A stretch of 38,137 nucleotides of DNA. It comes from Sphingopyxis sp. GTDB lineage: Bacteria; Pseudomonadota; Alphaproteobacteria; Sphingomonadales; Sphingomonadaceae. The notes beneath the pieces were generated by a model, which searched no databases, had not been told where the DNA came from, and worked only from the letters and a program-made list of their open reading frames with translations. The stretch spans positions 1 to 38,137 of the forward strand of contig JAAUPH010000002.1 in the NCBI GenBank assembly GCA_012035435.1. Reading direction: 5' to 3'. The number at the start of each line of letters is the position of its first letter. Position 1 is the stretch's first letter. Both the position numbers and the translations under genes were made by a program. Below, in pieces: positions 7,699-15,988 of the stretch.

Positions 7699-8385
7699 AT
7701 GTTACCCGGATTTAAACCTTGGCCAATCTCTAAGGCCTCGATTGTTGGAACTGAGGATGTTTTTCCTGTCAGGCGGGTTTATTGCGTTGGACGAAATTAC
7801 CTCGCCCACGCGCGCGAAATGGGTGCCGACGAGCGAGAGCCCCCGTTCTTTTTCACCAAGTTTGCAGACACAGTCGTACCATCCGGAACTGCCCTCACTT
7901 ATCCCCGCGCAACCGAGGATTATCATTATGAAGGTGAGTTAGTCATCGCTATCGGGGCTTCCGTCGTCAACATTTCAGTCGATCAAGCTTCAAAAGCCAT
8001 ATTTGGTTATGCCTGCGGCCTCGACATGACACGCCGTGATCTGCAACTCGTTGCCCGGGACAAAGGGCGCCCTTGGGACATGGGGAAAAACTTTAGCGAA
8101 GCTGCTGTGCTTGGGCCAATTACTCCGGCGGCTGACGTGCCAAAGCTAGCCGGCAGAATGTTAACGTTAAGCGTGAACGGTACCATCAAACAAGAGACCG
8201 ACCTGTCGCTTCTTATTTGGTCGTGCGCCGAAATAGTCTCAGAACTCAGCCGGTATGATGACTTGGCCCCTGGCGATCTCATCTATACCGGGACACCCGC
8301 TGGCGTTGGTGCCGTGATGCCGGGCGACCGCATCGACCTCTCCATCGATGGATTGCAGCCGATTTTCACGACGATCCGGCAATGA
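7699..8385 (+). CDS. nagK: Fumarylpyruvate hydrolase (FAH superfamily)
   Basis: 228 residues from the ATG at 7699, chosen because AGAAGGG precedes it by 8 bases and because the family starts close to this point. FAH-superfamily metal ligands are seen as Glu78 and Glu80 (HYEGELVIAIG) and Asp109 (GLDMTRRDLQ), with Lys and Gly residues of the active site in NFSEAAVLGP and YTGTPAGVG. It would split 3-fumarylpyruvate to fumarate and pyruvate, the last step of gentisate degradation. It overlaps the isomerase gene by ATGA. The pairing with a zeta-class GST makes the assignment firmer than the fold alone, since FAH-fold proteins have many activities. Confidence 0.85.
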   Translation: MLPGFKPWPISKASIVGTEDVFPVRRVYCVGRNYLAHAREMGADEREPPFFFTKFADTVVPSGTALTYPRATEDYHYEGELVIAIGASVVNISVDQASKAIFGYACGLDMTRRDLQLVARDKGRPWDMGKNFSEAAVLGPITPAADVPKLAGRMLTLSVNGTIKQETDLSLLIWSCAEIVSELSRYDDLAPGDLIYTGTPAGVGAVMPGDRIDLSIDGLQPIFTTIRQ

Positions 8386-9008
8386 GCACCTATGTCCTGC
8401 ATGACTTTCCGCGCTCATCCGCCTGTTACCGTGTTCGAATTGCCTTGGCGCTGAAGGGCATTGCCTATGAGCGCACACATATTGATATTCGCGCCGGCGA
8501 CCAACGGGAATCGACCTATCTCGATGTGAATGCAGCGGGGCTCGTACCTGCGCTTAGGCTACCCGACGGCACGGTGCTCAAGCAGTCGTTGGCGATTTTG
8601 CGGTTTCTCGATCAGGTTGGCGGTCCGCGCCTTTTCCCAATAAACTCTATAGATGATGCCCGTGTATCTGCGATGGCGATGACAGTCGCCTGTGACATAC
8701 ACCCGCTGAATAACTTGCGTGTTTTAAGCTACATGCAAGATGAGCTGATGGTCTCTGCGGATGCCAAGTCCGCTTGGTACGCGCACTGGGTTCAGTCGGG
8801 CCTCAACGCACTCGAGATCGAAACCCGAGCATATGGCGGCAAATATTGTTACGGAGATGAGGTCAGTGCCGCGGACATTTGTCTCGTACCGCAGCTCGCT
8901 AATGCACGGCGGTTTGGTGTCGATCTCAAGGACTTCACCAATCTGGTCGAAATCGACCAACGCTTAACAGCGTTACCAGCCTTTGAGGCTGCTGCGCCAG
9001 GCGACTAA
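8382..9008 (+). CDS. nagL: Maleylpyruvate isomerase (zeta-class glutathione transferase)
   Basis: 208 residues with the thioredoxin-like glutathione domain first. The zeta-class active-site motif SSACYRVRIALALKG starts at residue 12 (catalytic Ser and Cys), then GLVPALRLPDG and QSLAILRFLD. The helical domain has CDIHPLNNLRVL. This matches maleylpyruvate and maleylacetoacetate isomerases; next to gentisate dioxygenase and an FAH hydrolase the maleylpyruvate substrate is expected. Its start overlaps the preceding stop (ATGA), so the two are translationally coupled. No other gene follows within 300 bp. Confidence 0.88.
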   Translation: MSTYVLHDFPRSSACYRVRIALALKGIAYERTHIDIRAGDQRESTYLDVNAAGLVPALRLPDGTVLKQSLAILRFLDQVGGPRLFPINSIDDARVSAMAMTVACDIHPLNNLRVLSYMQDELMVSADAKSAWYAHWVQSGLNALEIETRAYGGKYCYGDEVSAADICLVPQLANARRFGVDLKDFTNLVEIDQRLTALPAFEAAAPGD

Positions 9009-9328
9009 GGGCATTCATTGGCGGTTTCAAAATATCAGCAGCGCCAACCGCCTGATTACAAGACATCTATCATTGCTATCACTCTGCTTGACTTTTGCAA
9101 AATTTGTGGTGAAACGTTTTACTACTTAACCGGACCACCGTTGCGCAAAAATTCTCATGGGAAGAAATTGATGCCATTGCTCGCACATTCAGTCCGTCGG
9201 GCGCGCAAAGAAAAGGCGGTCAAGCGCGAATAGTGACGCCATGTCTACACCGACTGATGTGACCTCGAAGAAGGGGCTGCCGAACCGGTGGCTTTGGAAA
9301 TCGAAGAAAATGGATAAGTCAGGACATT
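9009..9328. other. Regulatory intergenic region before the aldehyde dehydrogenase pair
   Basis: 320 bp without a supported gene. It holds a possible TTGACT -35 element at 9088-9093 and a LacI-type half-palindrome at 9109-9122. A 7-bp inverted repeat (GGCGGTT at 9020-9026, AACCGCC at 9046-9052) follows the isomerase gene but has no T-tract, so I do not call it a terminator. Confidence 0.5.
9109..9122. promoter_or_regulatory. LacI-family operator candidate GTGAAACGTTTTAC
   Basis: A 14-bp near-palindrome centred on CG with one mismatched pair, the form typical of LacI/PurR-type operators. It sits where the -10 of a promoter with the TTGACT at 9088 would fall, so binding would block transcription of the aldehyde dehydrogenase operon. 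A related half-site (GTTTCA) lies over the start of the LacI gene at 12844-12857. Confidence 0.45.
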
Positions 9329-10768
9329 ATGAAAATACAAAGCCTCATCAACGGAAAATGGATCGACCGGGATGATCGTTTGCCGAACATCAACCCGTCC
9401 GATTTAGCCGATGTGGTCGGTGAATATGCACCCATGGATGAAGCTTGCGTAGTCGAGGCAGTCGCATCCGCGCAAGCAGCGTCACACGCATGGGGTATGT
9501 CACCCATCCAGCAGCGGCATGACGTGCTGAAAAAGGCGGGGGACATTTTGTCAGCACGCTCAAGTGAAATTGGAACGACCCTGGCGCGGGAAGAGGGAAA
9601 AACGCTGGCCGAAGCTGTCGCAGAGACGCGACGCGCGGCCCAGATTTTCCAATTCTTTGCTGGAGAATGCCTGCGAAGCGGTGGTGAATATTTGCCTAGC
9701 GTACGGCCGGATATCAACATCTGCATAGCGCGCGAGCCAGTCGGCGTCGTCGCAATAATTACACCGTGGAATTTTCCCATCGCAATTCCTGCATGGAAAA
9801 TTGCTCCTGCGTTGGCGTGGGGTAATACGGTGGTGTTCAAACCCGCTGAACTTGTGCCAGCTTCGGCTTGGCTGCTTGTATCGATCTTGCAAGAGGCTGG
9901 CCTTCCCGACGGCGTTTTGAATATGGTGATCGGAACCGGCCCGGTAGTGGGGCAAGCAATGCTGTGTTCACGCGGTATCGATGCCTACAGCTTTACGGGA
10001 TCGATGCGCACAGGCCAGTTGGTGGCTACCGCTGCTGCTCAGAACCTCAGCCGTGTTCAGCTTGAAATGGGCGGAAAAAATCCGCTTATTATCCTTGATG
10101 ATGCTGATTTGGGGCCGACTGTGGAGTGCGCTATCAACGGCGCATTCTTTTCAACAGGCCAGCGCTGTACCGCGTCCAGCAGATTGATTGTGACTGATGG
10201 CATACACGATCAGTTTATTGACGCCATGTCAAATCGCATGCGCGCACTGCGAGTTGGGCACGCGCTTGATCCGCAAACCGACATAGGGCCCGTTGTTGAT
10301 GAGCGGCAATTGGAGCAAAATCTTCAATATATCGAAATTGCAAAAGCAGAGGGTGGAAAGCTGCTGTTTGGCGGCGAAATGCAACGTCGGGACACAGAGG
10401 GTCATTTTCTGACGCCGGCACTGTTCGTCGACACAAATAGCGCAATGCGCGTCAACCGTGAAGAAATATTCGGACCCGTCGCCAGCGTGATCAGGGTCCG
10501 TCATTATGATGATGCACTCGCGGTCGCCAACGACAGCGAATTTGGCCTGACAGCAGGCATATGTACAACGAGCCTAAAATATGCGTCGCATTTCAAACGC
10601 CACGCGCAGGCCGGAATGACAATGGTAAATCTGCCCACCGCTGGTGTCGATTATCATGTGCCCTTTGGTGGCTGCAAGGGATCAAGCTTGGGACAGCGAG
10701 AACAGGGCAGCCATGCGCGGGAATTTTATTCCAGCACGAAAACATCTTATGAATTTGCAGGAGCCTGA
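9329..10768 (+). CDS. NAD(P)-dependent aldehyde dehydrogenase, likely 2-oxoglutarate semialdehyde type
   Basis: 479 residues, standard ALDH length. Catalytic features in order: Asn148 in PWNFP, Lys171 in FKPAE, Glu246 in LEMGGKNP, nucleophile Cys280 in GQRCTASS, and EIFGPV near 380. The family resemblance and the following FAH-family partner (AraD1-like) suggest alpha-ketoglutaric semialdehyde dehydrogenase, the last step of oxidative pentose/sugar-acid pathways. Succinate-semialdehyde or another aldehyde is possible. It overlaps the next gene by one base (TGATG). A LacI-type operator candidate 207 bp upstream suggests sugar-responsive control by the regulator at 11792. Confidence 0.75.
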   Translation: MKIQSLINGKWIDRDDRLPNINPSDLADVVGEYAPMDEACVVEAVASAQAASHAWGMSPIQQRHDVLKKAGDILSARSSEIGTTLAREEGKTLAEAVAETRRAAQIFQFFAGECLRSGGEYLPSVRPDINICIAREPVGVVAIITPWNFPIAIPAWKIAPALAWGNTVVFKPAELVPASAWLLVSILQEAGLPDGVLNMVIGTGPVVGQAMLCSRGIDAYSFTGSMRTGQLVATAAAQNLSRVQLEMGGKNPLIILDDADLGPTVECAINGAFFSTGQRCTASSRLIVTDGIHDQFIDAMSNRMRALRVGHALDPQTDIGPVVDERQLEQNLQYIEIAKAEGGKLLFGGEMQRRDTEGHFLTPALFVDTNSAMRVNREEIFGPVASVIRVRHYDDALAVANDSEFGLTAGICTTSLKYASHFKRHAQAGMTMVNLPTAGVDYHVPFGGCKGSSLGQREQGSHAREFYSSTKTSYEFAGA

Positions 10769-11757
10769 TGACCATGCGCCTCGTTCAGATTATCGATAAT
10801 CATGGCCTACGCCGCGTTGCCAGAGTTGATGGTGCAAAACTAAGGCTAATCGCTGATTTCGCTTCCGTCCTTGAACTAGCATCCTCTGCCATCGCCAACA
10901 GTACAACGATCGAAGCCACAGTGGACGCGGGGCTCTCAGCAGATCTGCTCGACTATGACACGGTCCAGGCAACTGACCGGCTGCTTATGCCGGTTGACCA
11001 CCCCGACCCATATCGAATGCTGCTCACAGGAACCGGCCTCACCCACATTGGGAGCGCAACGCTGCGCAGTAACATGCACGGTGAGGATCCCGCTCAAGGA
11101 ACGACAGACAGCGCCAAGCTGTTTCGTGATGGCATCGCGCGCGGCAAGCCCGCCGATGGGCAAATAGGGGTCGAGCCGGAGTGGTTCTACAAAGGGAATG
11201 GTTTGGATGCATTGCGCAGCGGCGCACCGCTCATCGCACCGTTCCATGGAACGACAATCGGCGAAGAGGCCGAGCTTGCTGGAGTGTATCTGATTGGACC
11301 GGATGGCGCGCCATATCGCATCGGATTTGTTCTCGCCAATGACGTTTCCGACCATGCGTTTGAACAGCGCAATTACATGTATATTGCACCGTCAAAACTG
11401 CGACCATGCCCGATCGGACCGGAAATATTGATAGGATCTCTCCCGCAAAACCTGCTGGGAACTGTCCGTGTTAAACGCGGCGAAAGCATCATCTGGCAAA
11501 GCGGCTTCGCCAGCGGCGAAATGAACATGTCTCACAGCATCGCCAATCTAGAATATCACCACTTCAAATCTGCCAGCGCACGTCGACCGGGTGATTTGCA
11601 TTTGCATTTATTTGGTTGCGACGCCTCAAGCGGCGCGACTGGAATTTTGATTGAAGACGGGGACGTATTGGAAATCGAGGCTCCGGCCATGGGGCGACCG
11701 TTGCACAACCAAGTGGCGTTTGAAAAAAACCAAATGATCTCTGTCAACCATTTGTGA
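10768..11757 (+). CDS. AraD1/GguC-like FAH-superfamily protein, probable 2-keto-3-deoxy sugar acid dehydratase
   Basis: 329 residues. The C-terminal FAH fold is evident from GEEAELAGVYLIG (metal-binding Glu pair), FVLANDVSDH (Asp) and the late HLFGCDASSG. The longer N-terminal section is typical of the AraD1/GguC branch rather than short hydrolases. In related operons this branch sits beside 2-oxoglutarate semialdehyde dehydrogenase, and FAH-fold 2-keto-3-deoxy-pentonate dehydratases are known, so dehydration of a 2-keto-3-deoxy acid to 2-oxoglutarate semialdehyde is the best guess. Hydrolysis of a diketo acid is an alternative. The start overlaps the upstream stop; a second ATG lies two codons in. 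Confidence 0.65.
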   Translation: MTMRLVQIIDNHGLRRVARVDGAKLRLIADFASVLELASSAIANSTTIEATVDAGLSADLLDYDTVQATDRLLMPVDHPDPYRMLLTGTGLTHIGSATLRSNMHGEDPAQGTTDSAKLFRDGIARGKPADGQIGVEPEWFYKGNGLDALRSGAPLIAPFHGTTIGEEAELAGVYLIGPDGAPYRIGFVLANDVSDHAFEQRNYMYIAPSKLRPCPIGPEILIGSLPQNLLGTVRVKRGESIIWQSGFASGEMNMSHSIANLEYHHFKSASARRPGDLHLHLFGCDASSGATGILIEDGDVLEIEAPAMGRPLHNQVAFEKNQMISVNHL

Positions 11758-11791
11758 GGCCGGATATCCTGACCGCTTACGCATCCGCCAA

Positions 11792-12847
11792 TCAAGTTGA
11801 TCCACCAGGAAGCAATGACGTCGGGAGAAGGGTGTCCTTCTCCTTGAAATGTCCATGTTCTATTCGATGAATAAGGGCTTCAGCAGCGGCCACTCCAATT
11901 TCACGTGCCGATGATTTGATCGTCGTCAGCAACGGCCGGGCATATCGGCGATATTCGAATCCGTTGAAACCTGTAACCATGACATCGGCAGGAATGAGCA
12001 TACCGCGTGCTTCCAGCACCTGCATGGCTGCTATGCCCATTTGGTCGTTAGCACACGCAATCGCATTGGGCTGCGGGTTGGCTTCGAGGTAACGGTCCAA
12101 TGCCGCCATAACCTCATCAAATTTTTCGGAAGGCGTCGTGACAATTTTCAGACGCGCCCCGCTCCCAGCCGATCGCACTCCATCGCGCATTCCGGCAACG
12201 CGCGCCTCGATGGCAGGCCAAGACAGCTCAGGGAGCACGAACAGTATATCCCGCGCGCTACGAGCAAGCAGATGATCAGCAAGCAGCCGGCCACCGCCAA
12301 AATCGTCCTGACGCACCGAGGCAAATTCACTTGACTGCGGAATAGTTGTCTCTTCGACAAGAACAACCGGCTGGTGGAGCGCTTGTATCTGCGCGGTTAT
12401 CGACCGACGCTCATCGGGTGTTCCCGACAAGAATAAGCAATAGGCATCGACCTCGAGATTTTGAACAACGACAGACTTCCCAAATTCAGCGCGGCGGCAA
12501 CCATGGATAACCGCAGAATAGCCCCGGCGGTTCAATGTATCCGTGAAACCTGGGACCATATTGGCGGCGAACCCGTCGGCCAGATAAGCCTCACTCTCAT
12601 CGACAATGACCAAAGCCACGGAATGGCGCCGCGCAGTCCGAAGGCGCCGCCCCGCAGACTGTGGCCGATAGCCAAGACGCTCAATCGCTTTAAGCACCCG
12701 TTTGCGGGTCTTGTCACCAACCGACGCGGACTTGCCGTTTACAACATTTGAAACTGTCGCGAGCGAAACCCCGGCGGCGGCAGCCACATCCTTGATTGTT
12801 GGACGCGGATGGCATTCCTCGACAGAAGGAGGTTGGGTTTCTTGCAT
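11792..12847 (-). CDS. LacI-family transcriptional regulator
   Basis: 351 residues. The N-terminal helix-turn-helix and hinge are complete: TIKDVAAAAGVSLATVSNVV, then RKRVLKAIERLGYRP and the hinge segment ending RRHSVALV. The rest is the periplasmic-binding-protein-like effector domain (VTGFNGFEYRRYARPLLTTI near the C-terminus). Sugars or sugar acids are the usual effectors. It converges on the ALDH/FAH pair (34 bp between ends) and is divergent from the VOC gene at 12950. No Shine-Dalgarno is visible before ATG 12847, and an operator-like AACGTT site overlaps the start, which would suit autorepression. Confidence 0.85.
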   Translation of the reverse strand: MQETQPPSVEECHPRPTIKDVAAAAGVSLATVSNVVNGKSASVGDKTRKRVLKAIERLGYRPQSAGRRLRTARRHSVALVIVDESEAYLADGFAANMVPGFTDTLNRRGYSAVIHGCRRAEFGKSVVVQNLEVDAYCLFLSGTPDERRSITAQIQALHQPVVLVEETTIPQSSEFASVRQDDFGGGRLLADHLLARSARDILFVLPELSWPAIEARVAGMRDGVRSAGSGARLKIVTTPSEKFDEVMAALDRYLEANPQPNAIACANDQMGIAAMQVLEARGMLIPADVMVTGFNGFEYRRYARPLLTTIKSSAREIGVAAAEALIHRIEHGHFKEKDTLLPTSLLPGGST

Positions 12848-12857
12848 AACGTTTCAT
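12844..12857. promoter_or_regulatory. AACGTT-centred LacI-type site over the LacI start codon
   Basis: The sequence centred on AACGTT (12848-12853) has a good half-site GTTTCAT on one side and a weaker GTTATGC on the other strand. It shares TGAAACGTT with the site at 9109-9122. Overlap with the start codon would allow autoregulation. Only the 6-bp core is perfectly palindromic. Confidence 0.35.
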
Positions 12858-12900
12858 TAAAGCCAAAGGCGCGTTTTTGGTAGAGCGATCATGCGTGATA

Positions 12901-12923
12901 ATGCGACAAATATCTTGTCGCAT
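12901..12923. promoter_or_regulatory. Perfect inverted repeat ATGCGACAA-N5-TTGTCGCAT
   Basis: Nine-base-pair perfect arms with a 5-nt spacer, 26 bp before the VOC gene start and within the divergent LacI/VOC promoter region. It is too long and clean to be likely by chance and is unlike the LacI-type sites, so a second regulator (GntR- or TetR-like dimer) may act here. With no T-tract and its place just before a start, an operator is likelier than a terminator. Confidence 0.6.
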
Positions 12924-12949
12924 CAGGCGCCTGCCAGTATGAGTGAACA

Positions 12950-13828
12950 ATGACAACTCAGCCTACAGATGCAGACGTGATCACTGATATCGATCACCTA
13001 ATGATCGCAAGTTTCGATCACGATCGAGCAATTAAAAATTACACTAATCTTGGTTTCAAAGTTAGGCCGGTTCGACAACTTGCGCCAATGGGCGGCGGCA
13101 GCGCTGGCGGCAATGGTGGCAGTGCGGCGATACTGTTGCGAGCCAGAACTCCTGGATGTGCAAACTACCTCGAACTTGCAATGGCTGATCCGGTTACAGC
13201 AATGCCGATGATGCAGGATATCTTGCGCAATGACGAAGGCCCAGCAATGCTGGTCCATGCTACGCTCGATCCAAACCGGCTCGCCGATCAATGGGCTAAG
13301 CTTGGCATAAAACTGGAGCGCGTGAAACTCTCCCTTCCACCATTTGGGGCCGGACCGCCGGTGGACCTTGAGGTATTTCTCGTTCCCAAGGGCCAGGCGC
13401 CATTTGCGTTTAACGCCTGCCATTACTCCAGTACCTATGATTTCGAACGTGATGAGTGGCGCAATCATCCCAACGGCGCGCTTCATTGGACTGGCCTTAC
13501 AGTAGCGGTTGACGACCTTTCTTTCGCCGTTTCAGTGAAACGATTTAGCGAGATTTATGCGCGTCAGCCGCGTGACGCTGAAAGTTGTCGTGCGGTTTTC
13601 CAACTTGGGGCAACCAGGTTGGAGCTTTGGGAGCGCACTGCGTTTGAGAGAGAATATGGCAAAGAAGCAGCAGGCACGGCGGTTCATATTGCCGTCCGGT
13701 CCCTTGCTGATCTGAGAGCGTATCTGGCCGAAAAGCAGATTGAATACGTAGCAACGGGTCCAACCGTGCGCGTAGAACGGCGATTTGCCAACGGTACTTT
13801 TCTCGCCTTTGAAGAAATCGAAGCATAG
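12950..13828 (+). CDS. VOC-superfamily (glyoxalase-like) protein
   Basis: 292 residues made of two vicinal-oxygen-chelate modules. The first opens ITDIDHLMIASFDHDRAI, with a His where the first metal ligand of the fold is expected. The second begins LHWTGLTVAVDDLSFAV and ends with FANGTFLAFEE. This is the layout of the PF13468-type glyoxalase-like group, whose substrates are mostly unknown; ring-cleavage dioxygenase or isomerase activity cannot be excluded. It starts an apparent rightward pair with the alpha/beta hydrolase 18 bp downstream and has a strong palindrome just upstream. Function beyond the fold is not assigned. Confidence 0.65.
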   Translation: MTTQPTDADVITDIDHLMIASFDHDRAIKNYTNLGFKVRPVRQLAPMGGGSAGGNGGSAAILLRARTPGCANYLELAMADPVTAMPMMQDILRNDEGPAMLVHATLDPNRLADQWAKLGIKLERVKLSLPPFGAGPPVDLEVFLVPKGQAPFAFNACHYSSTYDFERDEWRNHPNGALHWTGLTVAVDDLSFAVSVKRFSEIYARQPRDAESCRAVFQLGATRLELWERTAFEREYGKEAAGTAVHIAVRSLADLRAYLAEKQIEYVATGPTVRVERRFANGTFLAFEEIEA

Positions 13829-13846
13829 ACACATGGAGTAACCACA

Positions 13847-14659
13847 ATGTGGGTGGCTGAATCGCGGATCGCGCAATCGACCAAAGCAGAAATTTATTAC
13901 GAAATCTACGGAACAGGGCCATGTGTTGTCATGATACCCGGCGGGTTTGAGACCCATGTTTGTTTTTACAAAAATATACCGGCGTTTGTGCAGGCCGGAT
14001 ACACGGTAATCGCGACTAACCTCCGCGGCCATTTCCAGTCGCCTTGCAAAACGGGTGACCTGAGTTTTCGTAATCATCCTGATGATATTGCGGCCGTTCT
14101 GGATCAGGAGGGCATTTATCGCGCTGCTTTAATTGGGTGGTCGATGGGTGGCTTCGGCGCAACCCGGTTCGCTTTGCACAATCCCGATAAGACTTCTGCT
14201 TTGGTTCTCATGGGATCGACGGCGGGAGTTTGGTCAGAGATGAACTATGCAAATAACGGCAAGGCCATCAATGCTGTCACGGCTGATATTGCGAAGGGCG
14301 GACCATGGTCTTTCGACATGAACCAAGACAATGCTTCCGACAAATTCTTGCGGCGACAATTGCAGATGCTGCACAGCGACGATGGTTTCTTACCCGGCCC
14401 GGTCGCACTATTGCCCATGATGATGGACAAAGACATCTGGCTGTCGCCGAACGAACTGACGAAATTCAATACCCCTAGCCTGCTGGTCGGCGGAGATACC
14501 GACAATTTCCTGCCCGCAGGATTTCAGCGGCACCTGGCGGAAATCCTGCCCGGCGCTGAGCTAAGTGCTTTTCAGGAAGCGGGTCATAATCCCCATTGGG
14601 AAGACCCTGTGCAGTTTAATGAAACAACAATTAGCTGGTTGAAGTCAAAGGGTTGGTGA
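13847..14659 (+). CDS. Alpha/beta-fold hydrolase
   Basis: 270 residues. The nucleophile elbow is GWSMGG (Ser near 101), the acid is likely Asp in GGDTDNF, and the catalytic His is in AGHNPHWE near the C-terminus, so the triad is complete. LRGHFQSP follows the second core strand, as in C-C bond hydrolases and epoxide-hydrolase-like esterases. A GGAG lies 8 bases before ATG 13847. It follows the VOC gene by 18 bp, probably in one transcript, and its end overlaps the convergent MFS gene by 15 bp. Proximity to the VOC protein could mean ring cleavage followed by hydrolysis of a meta-cleavage product, but that is inference. Confidence 0.75.
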   Translation: MWVAESRIAQSTKAEIYYEIYGTGPCVVMIPGGFETHVCFYKNIPAFVQAGYTVIATNLRGHFQSPCKTGDLSFRNHPDDIAAVLDQEGIYRAALIGWSMGGFGATRFALHNPDKTSALVLMGSTAGVWSEMNYANNGKAINAVTADIAKGGPWSFDMNQDNASDKFLRRQLQMLHSDDGFLPGPVALLPMMMDKDIWLSPNELTKFNTPSLLVGGDTDNFLPAGFQRHLAEILPGAELSAFQEAGHNPHWEDPVQFNETTISWLKSKGW

Positions 14660-15988
14660 ACCTCCTGCCGCTGCACTGACATTGGCGTGACGGGCTGGCC
14701 AAACCACGAGAAACCCAACCATCGCGCTCGCTGCTAAAACAATCGGTAGCGACGTTGCGATACCCCTCACCCCGGTAAATATATGGTCGTTCAGCAAACC
14801 AACCAGCAGCGGCCCGATCCCCAATCCGATGACATTCGCACTGACCAGGCCGAGCGCCGCCACGCGAGCTCGAAACTCGGAAGGTGTTAACAACTGGATT
14901 GCAATTGGAACGGACGCAAGCATCGCAGTAAACCCAAGAGCGATACCTCCATAGCTAATCCATGTCGCTATCAGGTCACCGCTAAAAAACAAGCAGACTG
15001 CAGAAAAGAAACACAGTGCCGCTGCAGACAATAAACATATCATCGGACCGTTACTCCGCCCGCTTTTGATTAAACGGTCGCACGCCAGACCACTAAAAAG
15101 TGGACCGAGAGAGCCGAAAACGAGCATCAGCATCCCAAATCGCCCGCCCACTTCAGATGGCGATAAGCCATGGACTCGGCCCAAGCTGGCCGGACCCCAC
15201 GACACAAATGCATAGCCAACAATACACAGAATGCCGTAACCAAAAAGCAGTGGTCCATAAACTGCACGGTTTGACTTTACAAAAGCGAACACGCCAACGG
15301 CCCGGCTCTCAGCCGACATGTCGGAACGGAGCGAGATTTGTCCAAGCCGTTGCGGCTCACTGATGCACAACAGCACCAACAGAGCAAGGATAAGACCGGG
15401 TATGCCGACGGCGACGAATGTTGCCTGCCAAGGCTTTAACTTCCATCCAAATTCCCAGCCGCCCTGCGCGGCAAAGTGGCTATAAATCATCCCGCCGATA
15501 AGTAACGCGAGCCCAGTCCCAACAACGCCAGCCGCAGTAAAAATACCAATCGCGCGGCCAAGCTTTGCTCTCGAAAATCGATCTGACAGCATGGAGTAGG
15601 CCGCTGGGTTTAGCGCGGCTTCACCGATCGCCACCCCAGTGCGCGCTATAAACAACGTCGCAAAACTTGTGGCAAGCCCGCAAACAATGGTCATGAAACT
15701 CCACAGACCAATCCCGCCTGCGACAATGTTGCGCCGGTTCTTGCGGTCAGCCAGCCATCCAATCGGCACACCCGTCAGCGCATAAAAAATGGCGAATGTT
15801 GCACCTTGCAGCAGTGCGATACCCGTATCCGAAAGACCCAAGTCGGCCTTAATCGGCTCCACCAAAAGGCTGATAACAGTCCGATCCAGCATCGATAGAA
15901 TGAAGGCCAGGCACAATAGTACAAGCAGAAGCCAAGCCCGCCACCCATCCTGCTGCGAGCCAGGGGCCTCAGTGTCAACGCTCTGCAT
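14645..15988 (-). CDS. MFS transporter (spinster-like/aromatic acid type)
   Basis: 447 residues with about 12 hydrophobic segments. The first helix ends DRTVISLLVEPIKADLGLSD, followed by GVPIGWLADRKNRRN, the MFS loop 2-3 signature (GxxxDRxxRR-like). This subgroup is often linked to catabolic clusters in sphingomonads. It would import a substrate of one of the neighbouring pathways; which one is not clear. ATG 15988 is preferred over the TTG two codons earlier. The gene overlaps the end of the upstream serine hydrolase by 14 bp, so the pair form an operon. A clear ribosome-binding site is not visible, consistent with coupling. Confidence 0.8.
   Translation of the reverse strand: MQSVDTEAPGSQQDGWRAWLLLVLLCLAFILSMLDRTVISLLVEPIKADLGLSDTGIALLQGATFAIFYALTGVPIGWLADRKNRRNIVAGGIGLWSFMTIVCGLATSFATLFIARTGVAIGEAALNPAAYSMLSDRFSRAKLGRAIGIFTAAGVVGTGLALLIGGMIYSHFAAQGGWEFGWKLKPWQATFVAVGIPGLILALLVLLCISEPQRLGQISLRSDMSAESRAVGVFAFVKSNRAVYGPLLFGYGILCIVGYAFVSWGPASLGRVHGLSPSEVGGRFGMLMLVFGSLGPLFSGLACDRLIKSGRSNGPMICLLSAAALCFFSAVCLFFSGDLIATWISYGGIALGFTAMLASVPIAIQLLTPSEFRARVAALGLVSANVIGLGIGPLLVGLLNDHIFTGVRGIATSLPIVLAASAMVGFLVVWPARHANVSAAAGGSPTL

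Noticed and set aside
9020..9052. Terminator after the isomerase gene
   Set aside because: The 7-bp arms have a 19-nt loop and no T-tract.
9018..9233. Possible 71-residue ORF after the isomerase gene
   Set aside because: Only a TTG start, no ribosome-binding site, no recognisable sequence, and it overlaps the likely promoter/operator region.
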